Shown here: in pieces, positions 44,973 through 53,656 of the stretch
How positions within the stretch are numbered: position 1 is the first letter of the stretch
Layout of the letters: each line of letters begins with the position of its first letter
Assembly: GCA_023457495.1 (NCBI GenBank)
Contig: JAEWLQ010000021.1
Span: 1-62,199 of the forward strand
Direction of reading: 5' to 3'
DNA: 62,199 bases
From: Pseudomonadota bacterium
GTDB lineage: Bacteria > Pseudomonadota > Gammaproteobacteria > Steroidobacterales > Steroidobacteraceae
The notes under the pieces: generated by a model
The model's input: only the letters and a program-made list of their open reading frames with translations
What the model was told of the DNA's origin: nothing
Databases searched by the model: none
Translations under genes and position numbers: made by a program

Positions 44973-45057
44973 GGCTGCACCTCGTGTGTTAGCGTCGGCC
45001 CAAGAGTTACGAATCCCGCGGTCCGCGGCAAGCTCGCAAGGTCCTGACTGGGGCGAG

Positions 45058-45633
45058 ATGGAGTCCGACGCATTCGAGGTCTTGATCGAGCCCGGCGGCA
45101 TCGCGCTGCGTGTGCCACGTGATGCGACCGTGCTCGGGGTTGCGCTCGCCGCGGGTCTCCCGCTTCCACACAGTTGCCGCGCGGGCCGCTGCGCCTCGTG
45201 CAAATCGCGGCTGTTGTCGGGGCGGATCGAATACCCCGCCGGCATTCCGCCTGGGATCACCGCCGCGGAGATCGCGCGCGGCGAAGTATTGCTGTGCCAG
45301 GCGCGGCCACTCAGCGACCTGCGCATCGAAACGCGTCGCGTCCCCTCCGCCGCGGCTGCGATCGAAGTCGAGTACCTGGATCTCGACCGCCTTCCGTTCG
45401 GCGCAATCAAGGTGCGACTGGGCCTCGTGCCGGGCACGGCCTCCGTGCGTCCCGGCCAGTTCATCGATCTCGACAATCTCGGCGGTGCGCTGGATCGGGT
45501 CACGGTGATCGCGGCGCAGCCCGACATGCTGACCGTCGAGATCGTGGGTTCGACGCTCGTTGATTGGTTCGGCGGCGCCGCAAAGCCGGGCGACCGCTTG
45601 CGAATGACCGGCCCCTACGAAGGAACACGCTGA
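45058..45633 (+). CDS. [2Fe-2S] ferredoxin with truncated reductase-like domain
   Basis: 191 residues. The N-terminal ferredoxin carries C40, C45, C48 and C80 (HSCRAGRCASCKS, VLLCQAR) for a plant-type [2Fe-2S] cluster. The remainder starts like the FAD barrel of ferredoxin reductases (RPGQFIDL, PGDRLRMTGPYEG) but lacks the RxYS FAD motif, and the NAD domain is absent: the protein ends right after GPYEG. It is either a degraded reductase or an electron carrier with a reused barrel. Confidence 0.75.
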   Translation: MESDAFEVLIEPGGIALRVPRDATVLGVALAAGLPLPHSCRAGRCASCKSRLLSGRIEYPAGIPPGITAAEIARGEVLLCQARPLSDLRIETRRVPSAAAAIEVEYLDLDRLPFGAIKVRLGLVPGTASVRPGQFIDLDNLGGALDRVTVIAAQPDMLTVEIVGSTLVDWFGGAAKPGDRLRMTGPYEGTR

Positions 45634-45636
45634 ACG

Positions 45637-45774
45637 ATGGTCACGCGCATCCAGAAGTTCATCGCGGGCGGCGCCATCGTGCTGGTCGCCGCGCTCATCG
45701 CCTGGCTCGCCGGCGAAGTCTTCGAGCAGGGACATCCACCGGGCGAGCCGGTCAGATCCGAAACCGGTCCTTGA
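45637..45774 (+). CDS. 45-residue single-span peptide
   Basis: MVTRIQKFIAGGAIVLVAAL starts a protein with one membrane span and a short polar tail (GEVFEQGHPPGEPVRSETGP). Three bases after the ferredoxin-like stop. No family recognised. Its 3' end overlaps the end of the LytTR regulator on the other strand by 23 bases. Confidence 0.4.
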   Translation: MVTRIQKFIAGGAIVLVAALIAWLAGEVFEQGHPPGEPVRSETGP

Positions 45775-46489
45775 GATCGCCGGCCATGCGCCGGCTGACT
45801 TCCAGCGGCTGCGGCGAACCGCGCAGGTGCACGAAATGCTGACCCGAGGCGTCCCGCGTGATGCGCTCGAGGTACCTCGTGTTGACCAGCGCGTTGCGAT
45901 GGATGCGCACGAACGTCGAGGCGAATTCCTCCTCGAGCGACTTCAGCGAGTCCTCGATCAGGTCCTCGCCCTGCGCGTGTTTCACGGTGGTGTATTTCTG
46001 ATCCGCCTGGAAGAAGAACACCTCTTCCACCGGAATCAGCTTGAGGCCTTCGCGGCCGCGCGAGCCGATGTGCGAGCGGCGCGCGGTTTCGCGCGCGGCG
46101 TTGGCGACCTGCTGCAGCTGCGGGCGGGTCAGGCGCGCCGCCTTGGCGATGGCCGCCTGGAGTTTTTCCGCACGGATGGGCTTGAGTAGATAGGCAACGG
46201 CCGCGGAATCGAATGCCTCGAGCGCGTATTCGTCGAACGCCGTGGTGAAGATCACGGCCGGTGGCTCATCCTGCAATGACAGGTGCCGCGCGACTTCCAG
46301 TCCGTCGATTCCGGGCATGCGCACGTCGAGCAGGACGATGTCCGGCTCGAGCCGTTCCACGAGCTCGAGCGCCTCGGCGCCGTTGCCGGCCTCACCGGCG
46401 ATTTCGCAGTCGCCGCTCTCGGCCAGCATGGAGCGCAGGCGCTCGCGTGCCGGCGGCTCGTCGTCGACAATGATCACGCGCAGGCTCAT
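45752..46489 (-). CDS. LytTR-family response regulator (AlgR/LytR type)
   Basis: 245 residues. Receiver: phospho-acceptor Asp55 (VLLDVRMPG), VDDEPPARERL at the start, FTTAFDEYALEAF and YLLKPIRAEKL. Then a LytTR DNA-binding domain with FFFQADQKYTTVKH and FVRIHRNALVNTRYLERI. Start ATG 46489 overlaps the kinase stop (ATGA). Target promoters unknown. Confidence 0.9.
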   Translation of the reverse strand: MSLRVIIVDDEPPARERLRSMLAESGDCEIAGEAGNGAEALELVERLEPDIVLLDVRMPGIDGLEVARHLSLQDEPPAVIFTTAFDEYALEAFDSAAVAYLLKPIRAEKLQAAIAKAARLTRPQLQQVANAARETARRSHIGSRGREGLKLIPVEEVFFFQADQKYTTVKHAQGEDLIEDSLKSLEEEFASTFVRIHRNALVNTRYLERITRDASGQHFVHLRGSPQPLEVSRRMAGDLKDRFRI

Positions 46490-47556
46490 GTCCGTTCCGC
46501 GGTCGCGTACGGGAAGCGCAGTGTCACGATGTACTCCTCGTCGAAACGGCCGGCCTTGACCGTCGCCCGCTCGCCGTACATGAGATCGAGACGCTCGCGG
46601 ATGTTGGCCAGCGCCAGGCGGTTGCCTTCCCGCACGGTGAGGTTCGCCGGCGGCACCGGGTTGCGAACGACGATCGTGATCATGCCCTTGTTCATCTCGC
46701 CCGTGACGGTGACCGCGCCACCGTCCTTGCGCGGCTCGATGCCGTGATAGATCGCGTTCTCGAGCAGCGGCTGCAACGTGAGTCCCGGCACGAGCGCGCC
46801 GGTGGGCAGCGAGTCGATCTTCCAGTCGACGCGCAACCGGTCGCCGAGACGCAGCTGCTCCATGCGCTGGTAGGTGCGCGCTACCTCTATCTCCTCGGCG
46901 ATGGTGATCTGCTGGCGCTTCTCCGAGAGATTCGCGCGGAACAGGTCCGCGAGATCCTGCACCGCTTCCTCCGCGCGCGCCGGGTTCGTCCGGGTGAGCG
47001 CCGCGATGGTGTTCATGCTGTTGAACAGGAAGTGCGGGCGGATACGCGCCTGCAGCGCGTGCACGCGCGCCTTGGCCTGCAGCTCCACGTTGTGGCGCCA
47101 TTCGTGGGTGATGTAGAAGTAGCGCAGCGCGAGTCCGGTGACCACGAACGTGATGACCACGTTTCGCACCAGGAACGTCCACTGATCGTCGTGCGCGAGC
47201 GTGCCATCCACGAACCAGCTGCGGCTGCCCACGTGGAACGCAATCGTCGAGATGATCGTCACGAGCGCGGCGGTGATCGCGAGCACGATGGCCGAACCCT
47301 TCGCGAGCGACAGACGATTCAGGTAGCCGCGCAGCACGCAGAGCGTGCCCGCACCGGCAAGGCCAATCCACAGCAGGAACATCGAGGTGCGCGCCAGGTC
47401 GGTCCAGAAGCCGAATGCCGCATCGTTGCGCGCGAGCGCGAGCACGAGCGCGGTCAGCTCACAGATCACGACGATGGCGAGCACCGCGCGCGCCCTGCAG
47501 AAATCAGGTAGATAGAGATGGCTCGAACGTTCGGGCTGCGGCGCGGGAGCGCTCAT
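46486..47556 (-). CDS. LytS/AlgZ-type sensor histidine kinase
   Basis: 356 residues, about four membrane spans (residues ~22-145), then a His_kinase domain with His175 in RIRPHFLFNSMN and an ATPase end ERLDLMYGERA. Cognate partner of the LytTR regulator encoded next. Its ATG overlaps the stop of the dehydrogenase gene by four bases, so all three are one transcript. Confidence 0.9.
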   Translation of the reverse strand: MSAPAPQPERSSHLYLPDFCRARAVLAIVVICELTALVLALARNDAAFGFWTDLARTSMFLLWIGLAGAGTLCVLRGYLNRLSLAKGSAIVLAITAALVTIISTIAFHVGSRSWFVDGTLAHDDQWTFLVRNVVITFVVTGLALRYFYITHEWRHNVELQAKARVHALQARIRPHFLFNSMNTIAALTRTNPARAEEAVQDLADLFRANLSEKRQQITIAEEIEVARTYQRMEQLRLGDRLRVDWKIDSLPTGALVPGLTLQPLLENAIYHGIEPRKDGGAVTVTGEMNKGMITIVVRNPVPPANLTVREGNRLALANIRERLDLMYGERATVKAGRFDEEYIVTLRFPYATAERT

Positions 47557-48440
47557 GAACCGTGCTTCGCGGCGTCCTTGAACAGCGCCTGCTTGAGTCG
47601 GTGCGCGGCCGAGATGTCCTCGTCGCCGTGCCCTTGCGCCATGAGCTCGGCATATTCGGCGAGCATGGAATCCACCACCGGCAGGTGAACGCCGAATCTC
47701 GCGGCCATGTCGCGGCAGATGCCCAGATCCTTGGCGTGCAGCCTCACGCGGAAACCCGCGGGATAACTGCCGCGCGCCATGTTCGGGGCCCGATGCACGA
47801 AGTACCAGCTCGAACCCGCGCCCTGTCCGAGCGTCGCGATCACGCGATCGAGTGGCAGGCCATGCGCCTCGGCGAAGGCCATGGCTTCCGCGCACGCACG
47901 GATGATTCCGGCGCACATGATCTGGTTGGTCGCCTTGGTCGCCTGACCGGCGCCACACGGTCCGAAGTGTTCGATGGTCTTGCCCATGGCCGACAGGATC
48001 GGCCTGGCGCGCTCGAAGGCCGCCGGCGTTCCTCCGGACATGATCGCGAGCGTGGCCTTCTGGGCGCCTTCGACCCCACCACTGACCGGCGCGTCGACGA
48101 ATTCGACACCCTGCGTGGCCAGAAAACCTTCCGCCCATCGCGCGGTGTCGGCGCTCACGGTGGAACAGTCAACGACCAGGGAGCCTGCGCGCAGGCCCGG
48201 TGCGAGACCCTCGATGGTCGAGCGCACGTCCGCATCGGCCGAAACGCAGATCACGACAACGTCCAGAGCGGCGGCGAAGTCGGTCAGATTCGCGGGCGCG
48301 GGGCAGCCAAGCTCGGACGCGAGTGATTGGGCTTTCGAGGCCGTGCGGTTCCAGACCGCGGCGAGCAGTCCCGCCTTGTGGAGATTTCTCGCCATGGGGG
48401 CACCCATGGCACCGAGTCCGGCAAAGCCAACGCGCTGCAT
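47553..48440 (-). CDS. NAD(P)-dependent 3-hydroxyisobutyrate-dehydrogenase-like oxidoreductase
   Basis: 295 residues. The beta-hydroxyacid dehydrogenase signature FAGLGAMGAPMARNLHKAG and the substrate loop DAPVSGGVEGAQKATL are intact, with a catalytic Lys in the TKATNQIM region. Members act on 3-hydroxyisobutyrate, tartronate semialdehyde or succinic semialdehyde; the substrate here is not known. First gene of the unit that also makes the LytS/LytR pair. Confidence 0.88.
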   Translation of the reverse strand: MQRVGFAGLGAMGAPMARNLHKAGLLAAVWNRTASKAQSLASELGCPAPANLTDFAAALDVVVICVSADADVRSTIEGLAPGLRAGSLVVDCSTVSADTARWAEGFLATQGVEFVDAPVSGGVEGAQKATLAIMSGGTPAAFERARPILSAMGKTIEHFGPCGAGQATKATNQIMCAGIIRACAEAMAFAEAHGLPLDRVIATLGQGAGSSWYFVHRAPNMARGSYPAGFRVRLHAKDLGICRDMAARFGVHLPVVDSMLAEYAELMAQGHGDEDISAAHRLKQALFKDAAKHGS

Positions 48441-48486
48441 AGGCGCGCGACTTTAGCAAAGCTTCAGATCAGGTCCTTAAGCCCGT

Positions 48487-48957
48487 TCAGCCCTGGGGGC
48501 CGCAGATGGATTCGACCGCCTTGGCGGTGTCGACTCGGGCCTTCACGATTTCATCGTCGGTGAGGTAGTTCCGCTTGCCATCCGCGGATTCGGTGTACAG
48601 CCGGCGTGAATTGATCGCGGAATCATAGGCGGCGCGGGCCTTCTTGCAGCGCTCGGCGCGCGTGGCTTCCAGATCCTTGGCCACCTGCGCGGCGATCCGC
48701 GTATCACTCTGGGCCTGCGCGATGCGCTCGTTGCTGGCCGTGAGCTGGCGGTCCGTGGCGGCCTGTTGCGCGGCATAGCTGCGTTGGGCTGCCTCCGGCG
48801 GACGTTGCGTTCCCGTGGCGACCAGTACGGCGCCGGGGATGGGCTTGTCCGTGTAGAGCGTCTTTCCCGTCTCGTCGACGTATTTATAGATGTCACCTGC
48901 CTGCGCGGCGGCGCTGGCCAGGACACCTGCGAGAACGGCAATGATGGTCGAACGCAT
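48487..48957 (-). CDS. DUF4124 exported protein
   Basis: 156 residues. Signal peptide (STIIAVLAGVLASAAAQA), then GDIYKYVDETGKTLYTDKP, the DUF4124 signature, and a charged helical remainder (DLEATRAERCKKARAAYDSAIN). Function unknown. Transcribed away from amtB across an intergenic region holding a terminator. Confidence 0.82.
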   Translation of the reverse strand: MRSTIIAVLAGVLASAAAQAGDIYKYVDETGKTLYTDKPIPGAVLVATGTQRPPEAAQRSYAAQQAATDRQLTASNERIAQAQSDTRIAAQVAKDLEATRAERCKKARAAYDSAINSRRLYTESADGKRNYLTDDEIVKARVDTAKAVESICGPQG

Positions 48958-49130
48958 ACGCTTCCTCCGGTACCCCGATTATCGCCCGGAGCCCAATAAG
49001 AACCTTTGAAGCCCATCACATACAAGCCGAGAATCCCTGCCAACCACCCAATTTCTTGATTGGCGGGGCCAACGGTGCGCCGCCGAGCACGCGGCGATGC
49101 CTCAGGAATCCGCGCCGCGCACGTAAAAAA

Positions 49131-49195
49131 GCCTCCCGGGACAGTGTCCCGGGAGGCCCGCTTTTCGAGGTCTGGCCCTCGGTTACCCGAGGGCC
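49131..49195 (-). terminator. Double hairpin terminator after amtB
   Basis: Stem one pairs GCCTCCCGGGACA (49131-49143) with its complement at 49145-49157, 13 bp with a tiny loop; on the minus strand it is followed by TTTTTT (49130-49125), a full intrinsic terminator for amtB. A second stem lies nearer amtB: GGCCCTCGG (49174-49182) with CCGAGGGCC (49187-49195). The remaining ~160 bases up to the DUF4124 start show nothing else. Confidence 0.85.
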
Positions 49196-49206
49196 GAGCC
49201 TTGTCT

Positions 49207-50532
49207 TCAGTCGTAGGCACGCTCGCCGTGTTCGGAGATGTCGAGGCCTTCGCGCTCGATGTCTTCGCTCGGCCGCAGTCCGATCGTGACCTTGATCAGG
49301 AAGAAGGCGATCGCAGTCACTACCGACGAGACGACGACGGTGATCGCGACGCCGGTTGCCTGGATGCCCAACTGAGCGCCGATGCTTTCGAACGAACCGA
49401 CGCCGCCGAGCGAGGGGTGGCCCAGGATGGCGCAGGCGAGGGCGCCCACGATGCCGCCCACCGCGTGGACACCGAACACGTCCAGCGAGTCATCGTAGCC
49501 CAGCATCTTCTTGAGTCCCGCGACCGCCCAGAGGCAGATCAGGCCAGCGGCGAGACCGAGGATGATGGAACCCGACGGGCTCAGCACGCCGCACGAGGGC
49601 GTGATGGCGACGAGGCCCGCGACCGCGCCCGAGGCCGCGCCGAGCATCGTCGGTTTGCCGCGGAAGATCCACTCACCGAAGGCCCAGGCGACCACGGCCG
49701 CCGCGGTGCAGACGAAGGTGTTCAGGAACACCAGGCCCGCATTCGCATTCGCCGCAAGTCCGGAACCGACGTTGAAGCCGAACCAGCCAACCCACAGGAG
49801 GGCGGCGCCGATCATCACGAAGGGCACGTTGTGTGGCGGCATCGCTGTCGTGCCGTAACCCGTGCGCTTGCCGACGATCAGTGCGCCCACCAGGCCGGCG
49901 ATACCGGCGTTGATGTGCACCACCGTGCCACCCGCGTAGTCGATGGCGCCGAGGTTGAACAGGTAACCGGTTCCGTTCCACACCATGCGCGCCATCGGCA
50001 GATAGGCGAAGGTGAACCAGATGATCCCGAAGATGATCACCGCGCTGAACTTCGTGCGTTCAGCGAAACCGCCGATCGCCAGCGCCGTGGTGATCGCCGC
50101 GAACGTGCACTGGAACGCGACGAAAATGAACTCCGGAATCGTTCCTGAGAGGGAATCGACTGTGATGCCCGCCATGAAGGCCGCGCTGAAGTCGCCGTAG
50201 ATCGCACCGTCGCCCTTGAACGTCAGGCTGTAGCCGTAGATGACCCACAGCACGGTCAGCAGCGAGAACGTCACGAACACCTGCATGCAGGTGGCGAGCA
50301 TGTTCTTGGCTCGCACCATGCCGCCGTAGAACAGCGCGAGGCCTGGCGCTGCCATCATGATGACGAGCAGCGTGGCGACGATCATCCAGGCGGTATCGCC
50401 TGAATCCAAAACCGGCGCCGCTTCTTCCGCATCCTGCGCGAATGCCAATGCCGGACCCATCATCAGCAGCGCCGCGCCGAGACCGCGCGTGAGAAGGCTG
50501 CCACCCTTCGTTCTCTTCTTATCTTCTTGCAT
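49207..50532 (-). CDS. amtB: Ammonium transporter AmtB
   Basis: 441 residues with a leader (LGAALLMMGPALAFAQ) and 11 predicted spans, including VRAKNMLATCMQVFVTFSLLTVLW, GGTVVHINAGIAGLVGAL and VGGIVGALACAILGH, typical of Amt channels with the twin-His conduction site. ATG 50532 has GAGGAG seven bases upstream and is preferred over ATG 50553. Directly downstream of glnK, which controls it by binding. Confidence 0.94.
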   Translation of the reverse strand: MQEDKKRTKGGSLLTRGLGAALLMMGPALAFAQDAEEAAPVLDSGDTAWMIVATLLVIMMAAPGLALFYGGMVRAKNMLATCMQVFVTFSLLTVLWVIYGYSLTFKGDGAIYGDFSAAFMAGITVDSLSGTIPEFIFVAFQCTFAAITTALAIGGFAERTKFSAVIIFGIIWFTFAYLPMARMVWNGTGYLFNLGAIDYAGGTVVHINAGIAGLVGALIVGKRTGYGTTAMPPHNVPFVMIGAALLWVGWFGFNVGSGLAANANAGLVFLNTFVCTAAAVVAWAFGEWIFRGKPTMLGAASGAVAGLVAITPSCGVLSPSGSIILGLAAGLICLWAVAGLKKMLGYDDSLDVFGVHAVGGIVGALACAILGHPSLGGVGSFESIGAQLGIQATGVAITVVVSSVVTAIAFFLIKVTIGLRPSEDIEREGLDISEHGERAYD

Positions 50533-50554
50533 GTAATAGCTCCTCAACGACATC

Positions 50555-50893
50555 TCAGGCTGCCGCCGCGCCGGATTCACGCGTGCGTATCCGCACGGCT
50601 TCACCGACAGGCGCCAGGAAAATCTTGCCGTCACCGGTTTTCCCGGTACGACACACATTGCTGATCGCTTCGACGACGGCTTCCGCCGAGTTGTCGTCGA
50701 GCACGATTTCGACACGTAGTTTGGGAACGAACTCGACCTGGTACTCGGAGCCCTTGTAGTGCTCCGAATGCCCGCGCTGACGTCCGTAACCGGTGACCTC
50801 GGTGACGGTGATGCCCTGCACGCCGAGACGCGCGACCGCGATTTGCAGGTCGTCGAGCTTCCACGGGCGAATGATTGCAGTGATCATTTTCAT
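50555..50893 (-). CDS. glnK: Nitrogen regulatory protein PII (GlnK)
   Basis: 112 residues. MKMITAIIRPWKLDDLQIAV is the standard PII start; the T-loop carries Tyr51 (SEYQVEF), the uridylylation site, and the PII signature TGKTGDGKIFLAPVGEAVRIRT. Gates AmtB and senses 2-oxoglutarate/ATP. A sigma-54 type promoter lies ~110 bases upstream. Confidence 0.95.
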   Translation of the reverse strand: MKMITAIIRPWKLDDLQIAVARLGVQGITVTEVTGYGRQRGHSEHYKGSEYQVEFVPKLRVEIVLDDNSAEAVVEAISNVCRTGKTGDGKIFLAPVGEAVRIRTRESGAAAA

Positions 50894-51001
50894 CGCTTTG
50901 GCATCGTTATCCGATGGATCGCGCGCCAGCGCGGCGCGTATGCTCCCTGTTGCTCATCGGCCTGGCATCGTTCGGCCAAGCCGTCCGGCCTGTGATCAAA
51001 G

Positions 51002-51017
51002 TGCAGGTTCCATGCCA
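51002..51017 (-). promoter_or_regulatory. Sigma-54 promoter of glnK-amtB
   Basis: On the minus strand, TGGCATGGAACCTGCA matches the -24/-12 consensus (GG and GC ten bases apart). Transcription would begin about 12 bases beyond, near 50990, ~97 bases before glnK. This is the usual promoter class for glnK-amtB, activated by NtrC. Confidence 0.7.
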
Positions 51018-51078
51018 GCCTCAAAGGAACGGGGAAGCGGCCCGTTGCAGCGCGAAAACGGGCCGGTTCCACACGAGG

Positions 51079-51095
51079 CGCCCAAACTTGGGGCG
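51079..51095. promoter_or_regulatory. NtrC-like enhancer site
   Basis: On the minus strand the 17-base CGCCCCAAGTTTGGGCG is nearly symmetric and matches the NtrC consensus (GCACC...GGTGC) at about ten of fourteen defined positions. It is centred ~97 bases upstream of the predicted start, a normal enhancer distance. Without other copies this remains tentative. Confidence 0.4.
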
Positions 51096-51156
51096 TCGAA
51101 TTTGATCGCGCGACAAAACAGGGCAGAGTGCTGACAAACAGCCAGGAGAGCCGTCG

Positions 51157-51426
51157 GTGGAGATTCCAAGGGTCGAAGAACTGCTGCGTAGCCTGATGCA
51201 GGGCCTGCCGCCCGGGATCACATCCGGTGCCTCGGGATTGCGCGAGGACCTCGAAAACAACTTCCGCTCCGTGCTGCGCGCCAACCTCGGCAAGCTCGAT
51301 CTGGCCGGCCGCGACGAATTCGACGCGCAGCGCAAGGTGCTCGAACGCACCCGCGCGCGACTCGAAGAGCTCGAGCGGCGCGTGGCCGACCTCGAATCGA
51401 AACTCGGGAATTCCGGCGGCCGCTAG
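51157..51426 (+). CDS. ubiK: Ubiquinone biosynthesis accessory factor UbiK
   Basis: 89 residues (BMFP/YqiC family): IPRVEELLRSLMQGLP at the start and a C-terminal coiled coil (LERTRARLEELERRVADLESKL). UbiK assists UbiJ in holding lipid ubiquinone intermediates; ubiJ is also in this window. GTG at 51157 follows AGGAGAG. Next gene is comM. Confidence 0.88.
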   Translation: MEIPRVEELLRSLMQGLPPGITSGASGLREDLENNFRSVLRANLGKLDLAGRDEFDAQRKVLERTRARLEELERRVADLESKLGNSGGR

Positions 51427-51476
51427 CGGACCGCCCACGCCGGCATGGATGCCGGCGATCGAACAGGGAGGTTGAA

Positions 51477-53006
51477 ATGGGGACCGCACGCGTGGCCAGC
51501 CGCGCGCAGATCGGATTGTCCGCGCCGCGCGTGCAGGTGGAAGTGCACCTCGGCAGTGGTCTTCCCGTTTTCTCCATCGTGGGTCTACCGGCGGTCGCGG
51601 TGAAGGAAAGCAAGGATCGCGTGCGCGCCGCCATCGTCAATTCGGGCTTCGAATTTCCCGCGGGCCGCATCACCGTCAATCTCTCGCCGGCGGATCTGCC
51701 GAAGGAAGGTTGTCGTTACGATCTGCCGATCGCGCTCGGCATCCTGCTCGCGTCTTCGCAGATCCGGTTCGACGAGGCCACGCTCGGGGACACCGAGTTC
51801 TATGGGGAGCTCGGACTCGCGGGGGAGCTCAAACCCGTGAAAGGCGTGTTGCTCGCCGCCGCACATGCCCGGCGCGAGACGCGCCGCGTCGTCGTGCCCG
51901 CCGCCAATCTCGCCGAAGCGAAAATCGCCGCACCCGTCGCGACGCACGGGCCACGATCTTTGTTAGGGGCCTGCGAAACCATCGACGGTCGCCCGCCCGT
52001 CTCGGAAGTGCCGTTGCCGATCGCCGGATCGCTGGGCGATCGCGCCAATACTCCCGACCTCGCCGAGGTCAAAGGGCAGGCGACCGCGAAACGTGCGCTC
52101 CTGGTTGCGGCCGCGGGTGGGCACAGCCTCCTGCTGATCGGGCCACCGGGTACGGGCAAGAGCATGCTCGCGCAGCGCCTGCCAGGATTGCTTCCCGCGC
52201 TGCGTCCCGACGAGGCACTCGACGTGGCTGCGATCGCATCCGTGACGGGACGAGGATTCGACACGCGGGAATTCGGAATGCGGCCGTTCCGCGCGCCGCA
52301 TCACAGCGCATCGGCGGGAGCGATCATCGGCGGCGGTCCGCGCGCGTTGCCCGGCGAAGTGAGCCTGGCTCACCGCGGCGTGTTGTTCCTCGACGAGCTG
52401 CCGGAGTTCAATCGGTCCGTCCTCGAATCATTGCGCGAGCCGCTCGAGAGTGGCCACGTGGCCATTGCGCGCGCGGCGTTGCGCGTCGAATACCCGGCGC
52501 GATTCCAGCTCGTCGCGGCGATGAACCCGTGTCCCTGCGGGTATCTCGGCGACGCTTCCGGCCGCTGCCGGTGCCCGCCAGGCCAGATTGCCCGATATCG
52601 CTCGCGCATCTCCGGGCCGCTGCTCGATCGCATCGACCTGCGTGTCGAGGTGCCGGCTTTATCGAGCGAGGAATTGCTGGAAGATGCGACTCCCGCCGAT
52701 GACCGATGGTCTTCGGCGCGGATTGCTGAGCTCGTGCGGAGGGTCCACGAGCTGCAATTCGCGCGCGCCGGTCAGCTCAACGCCGCCCTGACCGGGCGCG
52801 ACGCGCAGAAGCTGTGCCGCCTTGATCGTCATGGAAGGAGATTGCTGGGACAGGCACGCGAGAAACTCGGTCTCTCGGCTCGCGGGATGCACCGCGTGCT
52901 GCGCGTGGCGCGCACCATTGCCGATCTCGCGCTGGAAAACGAAACGGGCCCGATCGGGCCCGTTCATCTCGCCGAAGCCTTGCAGCTGCGGCGTGCGATC
53001 GAATGA
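51477..53006 (+). CDS. comM: ComM/YifB-family AAA+ ATPase (Mg-chelatase-like)
   Basis: 509 residues. N-terminal Lon-like domain (VFSIVGLPAVAVKESKDRVRAA) and AAA+ core with Walker A GPPGTGKS (222-229) and Walker B LFLDELPEF; the C-terminal LDRIDLRVEVP and LSARGMHRVLRVARTIADL match YifB/ComM. ComM is a helicase that helps integrate DNA during natural transformation; other competence genes are not in this window. Confidence 0.93.
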   Translation: MGTARVASRAQIGLSAPRVQVEVHLGSGLPVFSIVGLPAVAVKESKDRVRAAIVNSGFEFPAGRITVNLSPADLPKEGCRYDLPIALGILLASSQIRFDEATLGDTEFYGELGLAGELKPVKGVLLAAAHARRETRRVVVPAANLAEAKIAAPVATHGPRSLLGACETIDGRPPVSEVPLPIAGSLGDRANTPDLAEVKGQATAKRALLVAAAGGHSLLLIGPPGTGKSMLAQRLPGLLPALRPDEALDVAAIASVTGRGFDTREFGMRPFRAPHHSASAGAIIGGGPRALPGEVSLAHRGVLFLDELPEFNRSVLESLREPLESGHVAIARAALRVEYPARFQLVAAMNPCPCGYLGDASGRCRCPPGQIARYRSRISGPLLDRIDLRVEVPALSSEELLEDATPADDRWSSARIAELVRRVHELQFARAGQLNAALTGRDAQKLCRLDRHGRRLLGQAREKLGLSARGMHRVLRVARTIADLALENETGPIGPVHLAEALQLRRAIE

Positions 53007-53018
53007 TTCAGAGACCGA

Positions 53019-53531
53019 TTACTTCTCCAGCTCGACCATGTGGTCGACCGCCTGGCGAATGATGTCGTCCGGCCACGTGGTCCGGCCACCCTTGGCGGGC
53101 ATCACGCCCGTCTTGCCGTTGAAGCCTTCGATGGCGTGCTTGTACAGCGTGTCCTTGCCTTGCGCGAGGCGCGGCCCCCAGGCCGATTTGTCACCGACTT
53201 TCGGCGCGCCGGCGAGGCCCGAGGCGTGGCAGGTGGCGCAGGCAACCGTGTACGCGGCCGTGCCGTCCGCAGGCAGTTCCTCGGCCGGACCGGCAGGACC
53301 CACGCTCTCGATCTTCAGCGCCGAATTGTCCTGACCGGCAATGGCCACGCGCGCGACGGGCTGCAGCCGCTCGTCCACGCTCGCCAGGAATCGCGGATCC
53401 CGCGTGACCTGTTTGACCTGGTGTTCGGCGCCCACATGGCGCGCAAACGCGAAAAGGCCGAGGGTCACGGCGAACAAAATACCCAGCACGAGGCTGAAAT
53501 TATTGAAGAAATGCGAGTCCTGCTTGCTCAT
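53019..53531 (-). CDS. Cytochrome c5 family protein (membrane-anchored)
   Basis: 170 residues. One N-terminal span (NFSLVLGILFAVTLGLFAFA, ~11-31), then a periplasmic domain with haem site CATCH (98-102) and a likely Met ligand in GVMPAKGG. Resembles cytochrome c5/CccA electron carriers. Converges on comM; the tRNA lies just upstream in its direction. Confidence 0.88.
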   Translation of the reverse strand: MSKQDSHFFNNFSLVLGILFAVTLGLFAFARHVGAEHQVKQVTRDPRFLASVDERLQPVARVAIAGQDNSALKIESVGPAGPAEELPADGTAAYTVACATCHASGLAGAPKVGDKSAWGPRLAQGKDTLYKHAIEGFNGKTGVMPAKGGRTTWPDDIIRQAVDHMVELEK

Positions 53532-53558
53532 GGGCGCGAAGTATATCCATGTGAAAAC

Positions 53559-53635
53559 TGGCGCGCCCGACAGGATTCGAACCTGTGACCTACGGCTTCG
53601 GAAACCGTCACTCTATCCAGCTGAGCTACGGGCGC
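53559..53635 (-). tRNA. tRNA-Arg (anticodon CCG)
   Basis: 77 bases with encoded CCA. Acceptor arms GCGCCCG and CGGGCGC pair, with discriminator G then CCA. The D arm (GCTC...GAGT), anticodon loop TTCCGAA with anticodon CCG (at 53599-53601 on the other strand), variable region AGGTC and the T arm around TTCGAAT all fold. It decodes CGG, common in a GC-rich genome. Isolated between cytochrome c5 and corA. Confidence 0.95.
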
Positions 53636-53656
53636 GGGGCTGCGGATTCTAGCCGG

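Noticed and set aside
50950..50985. Another sigma-54-like site nearer glnK
   Set aside because: The GG and GC elements are nine, not ten, bases apart; the site at 51002-51017 has the right spacing.
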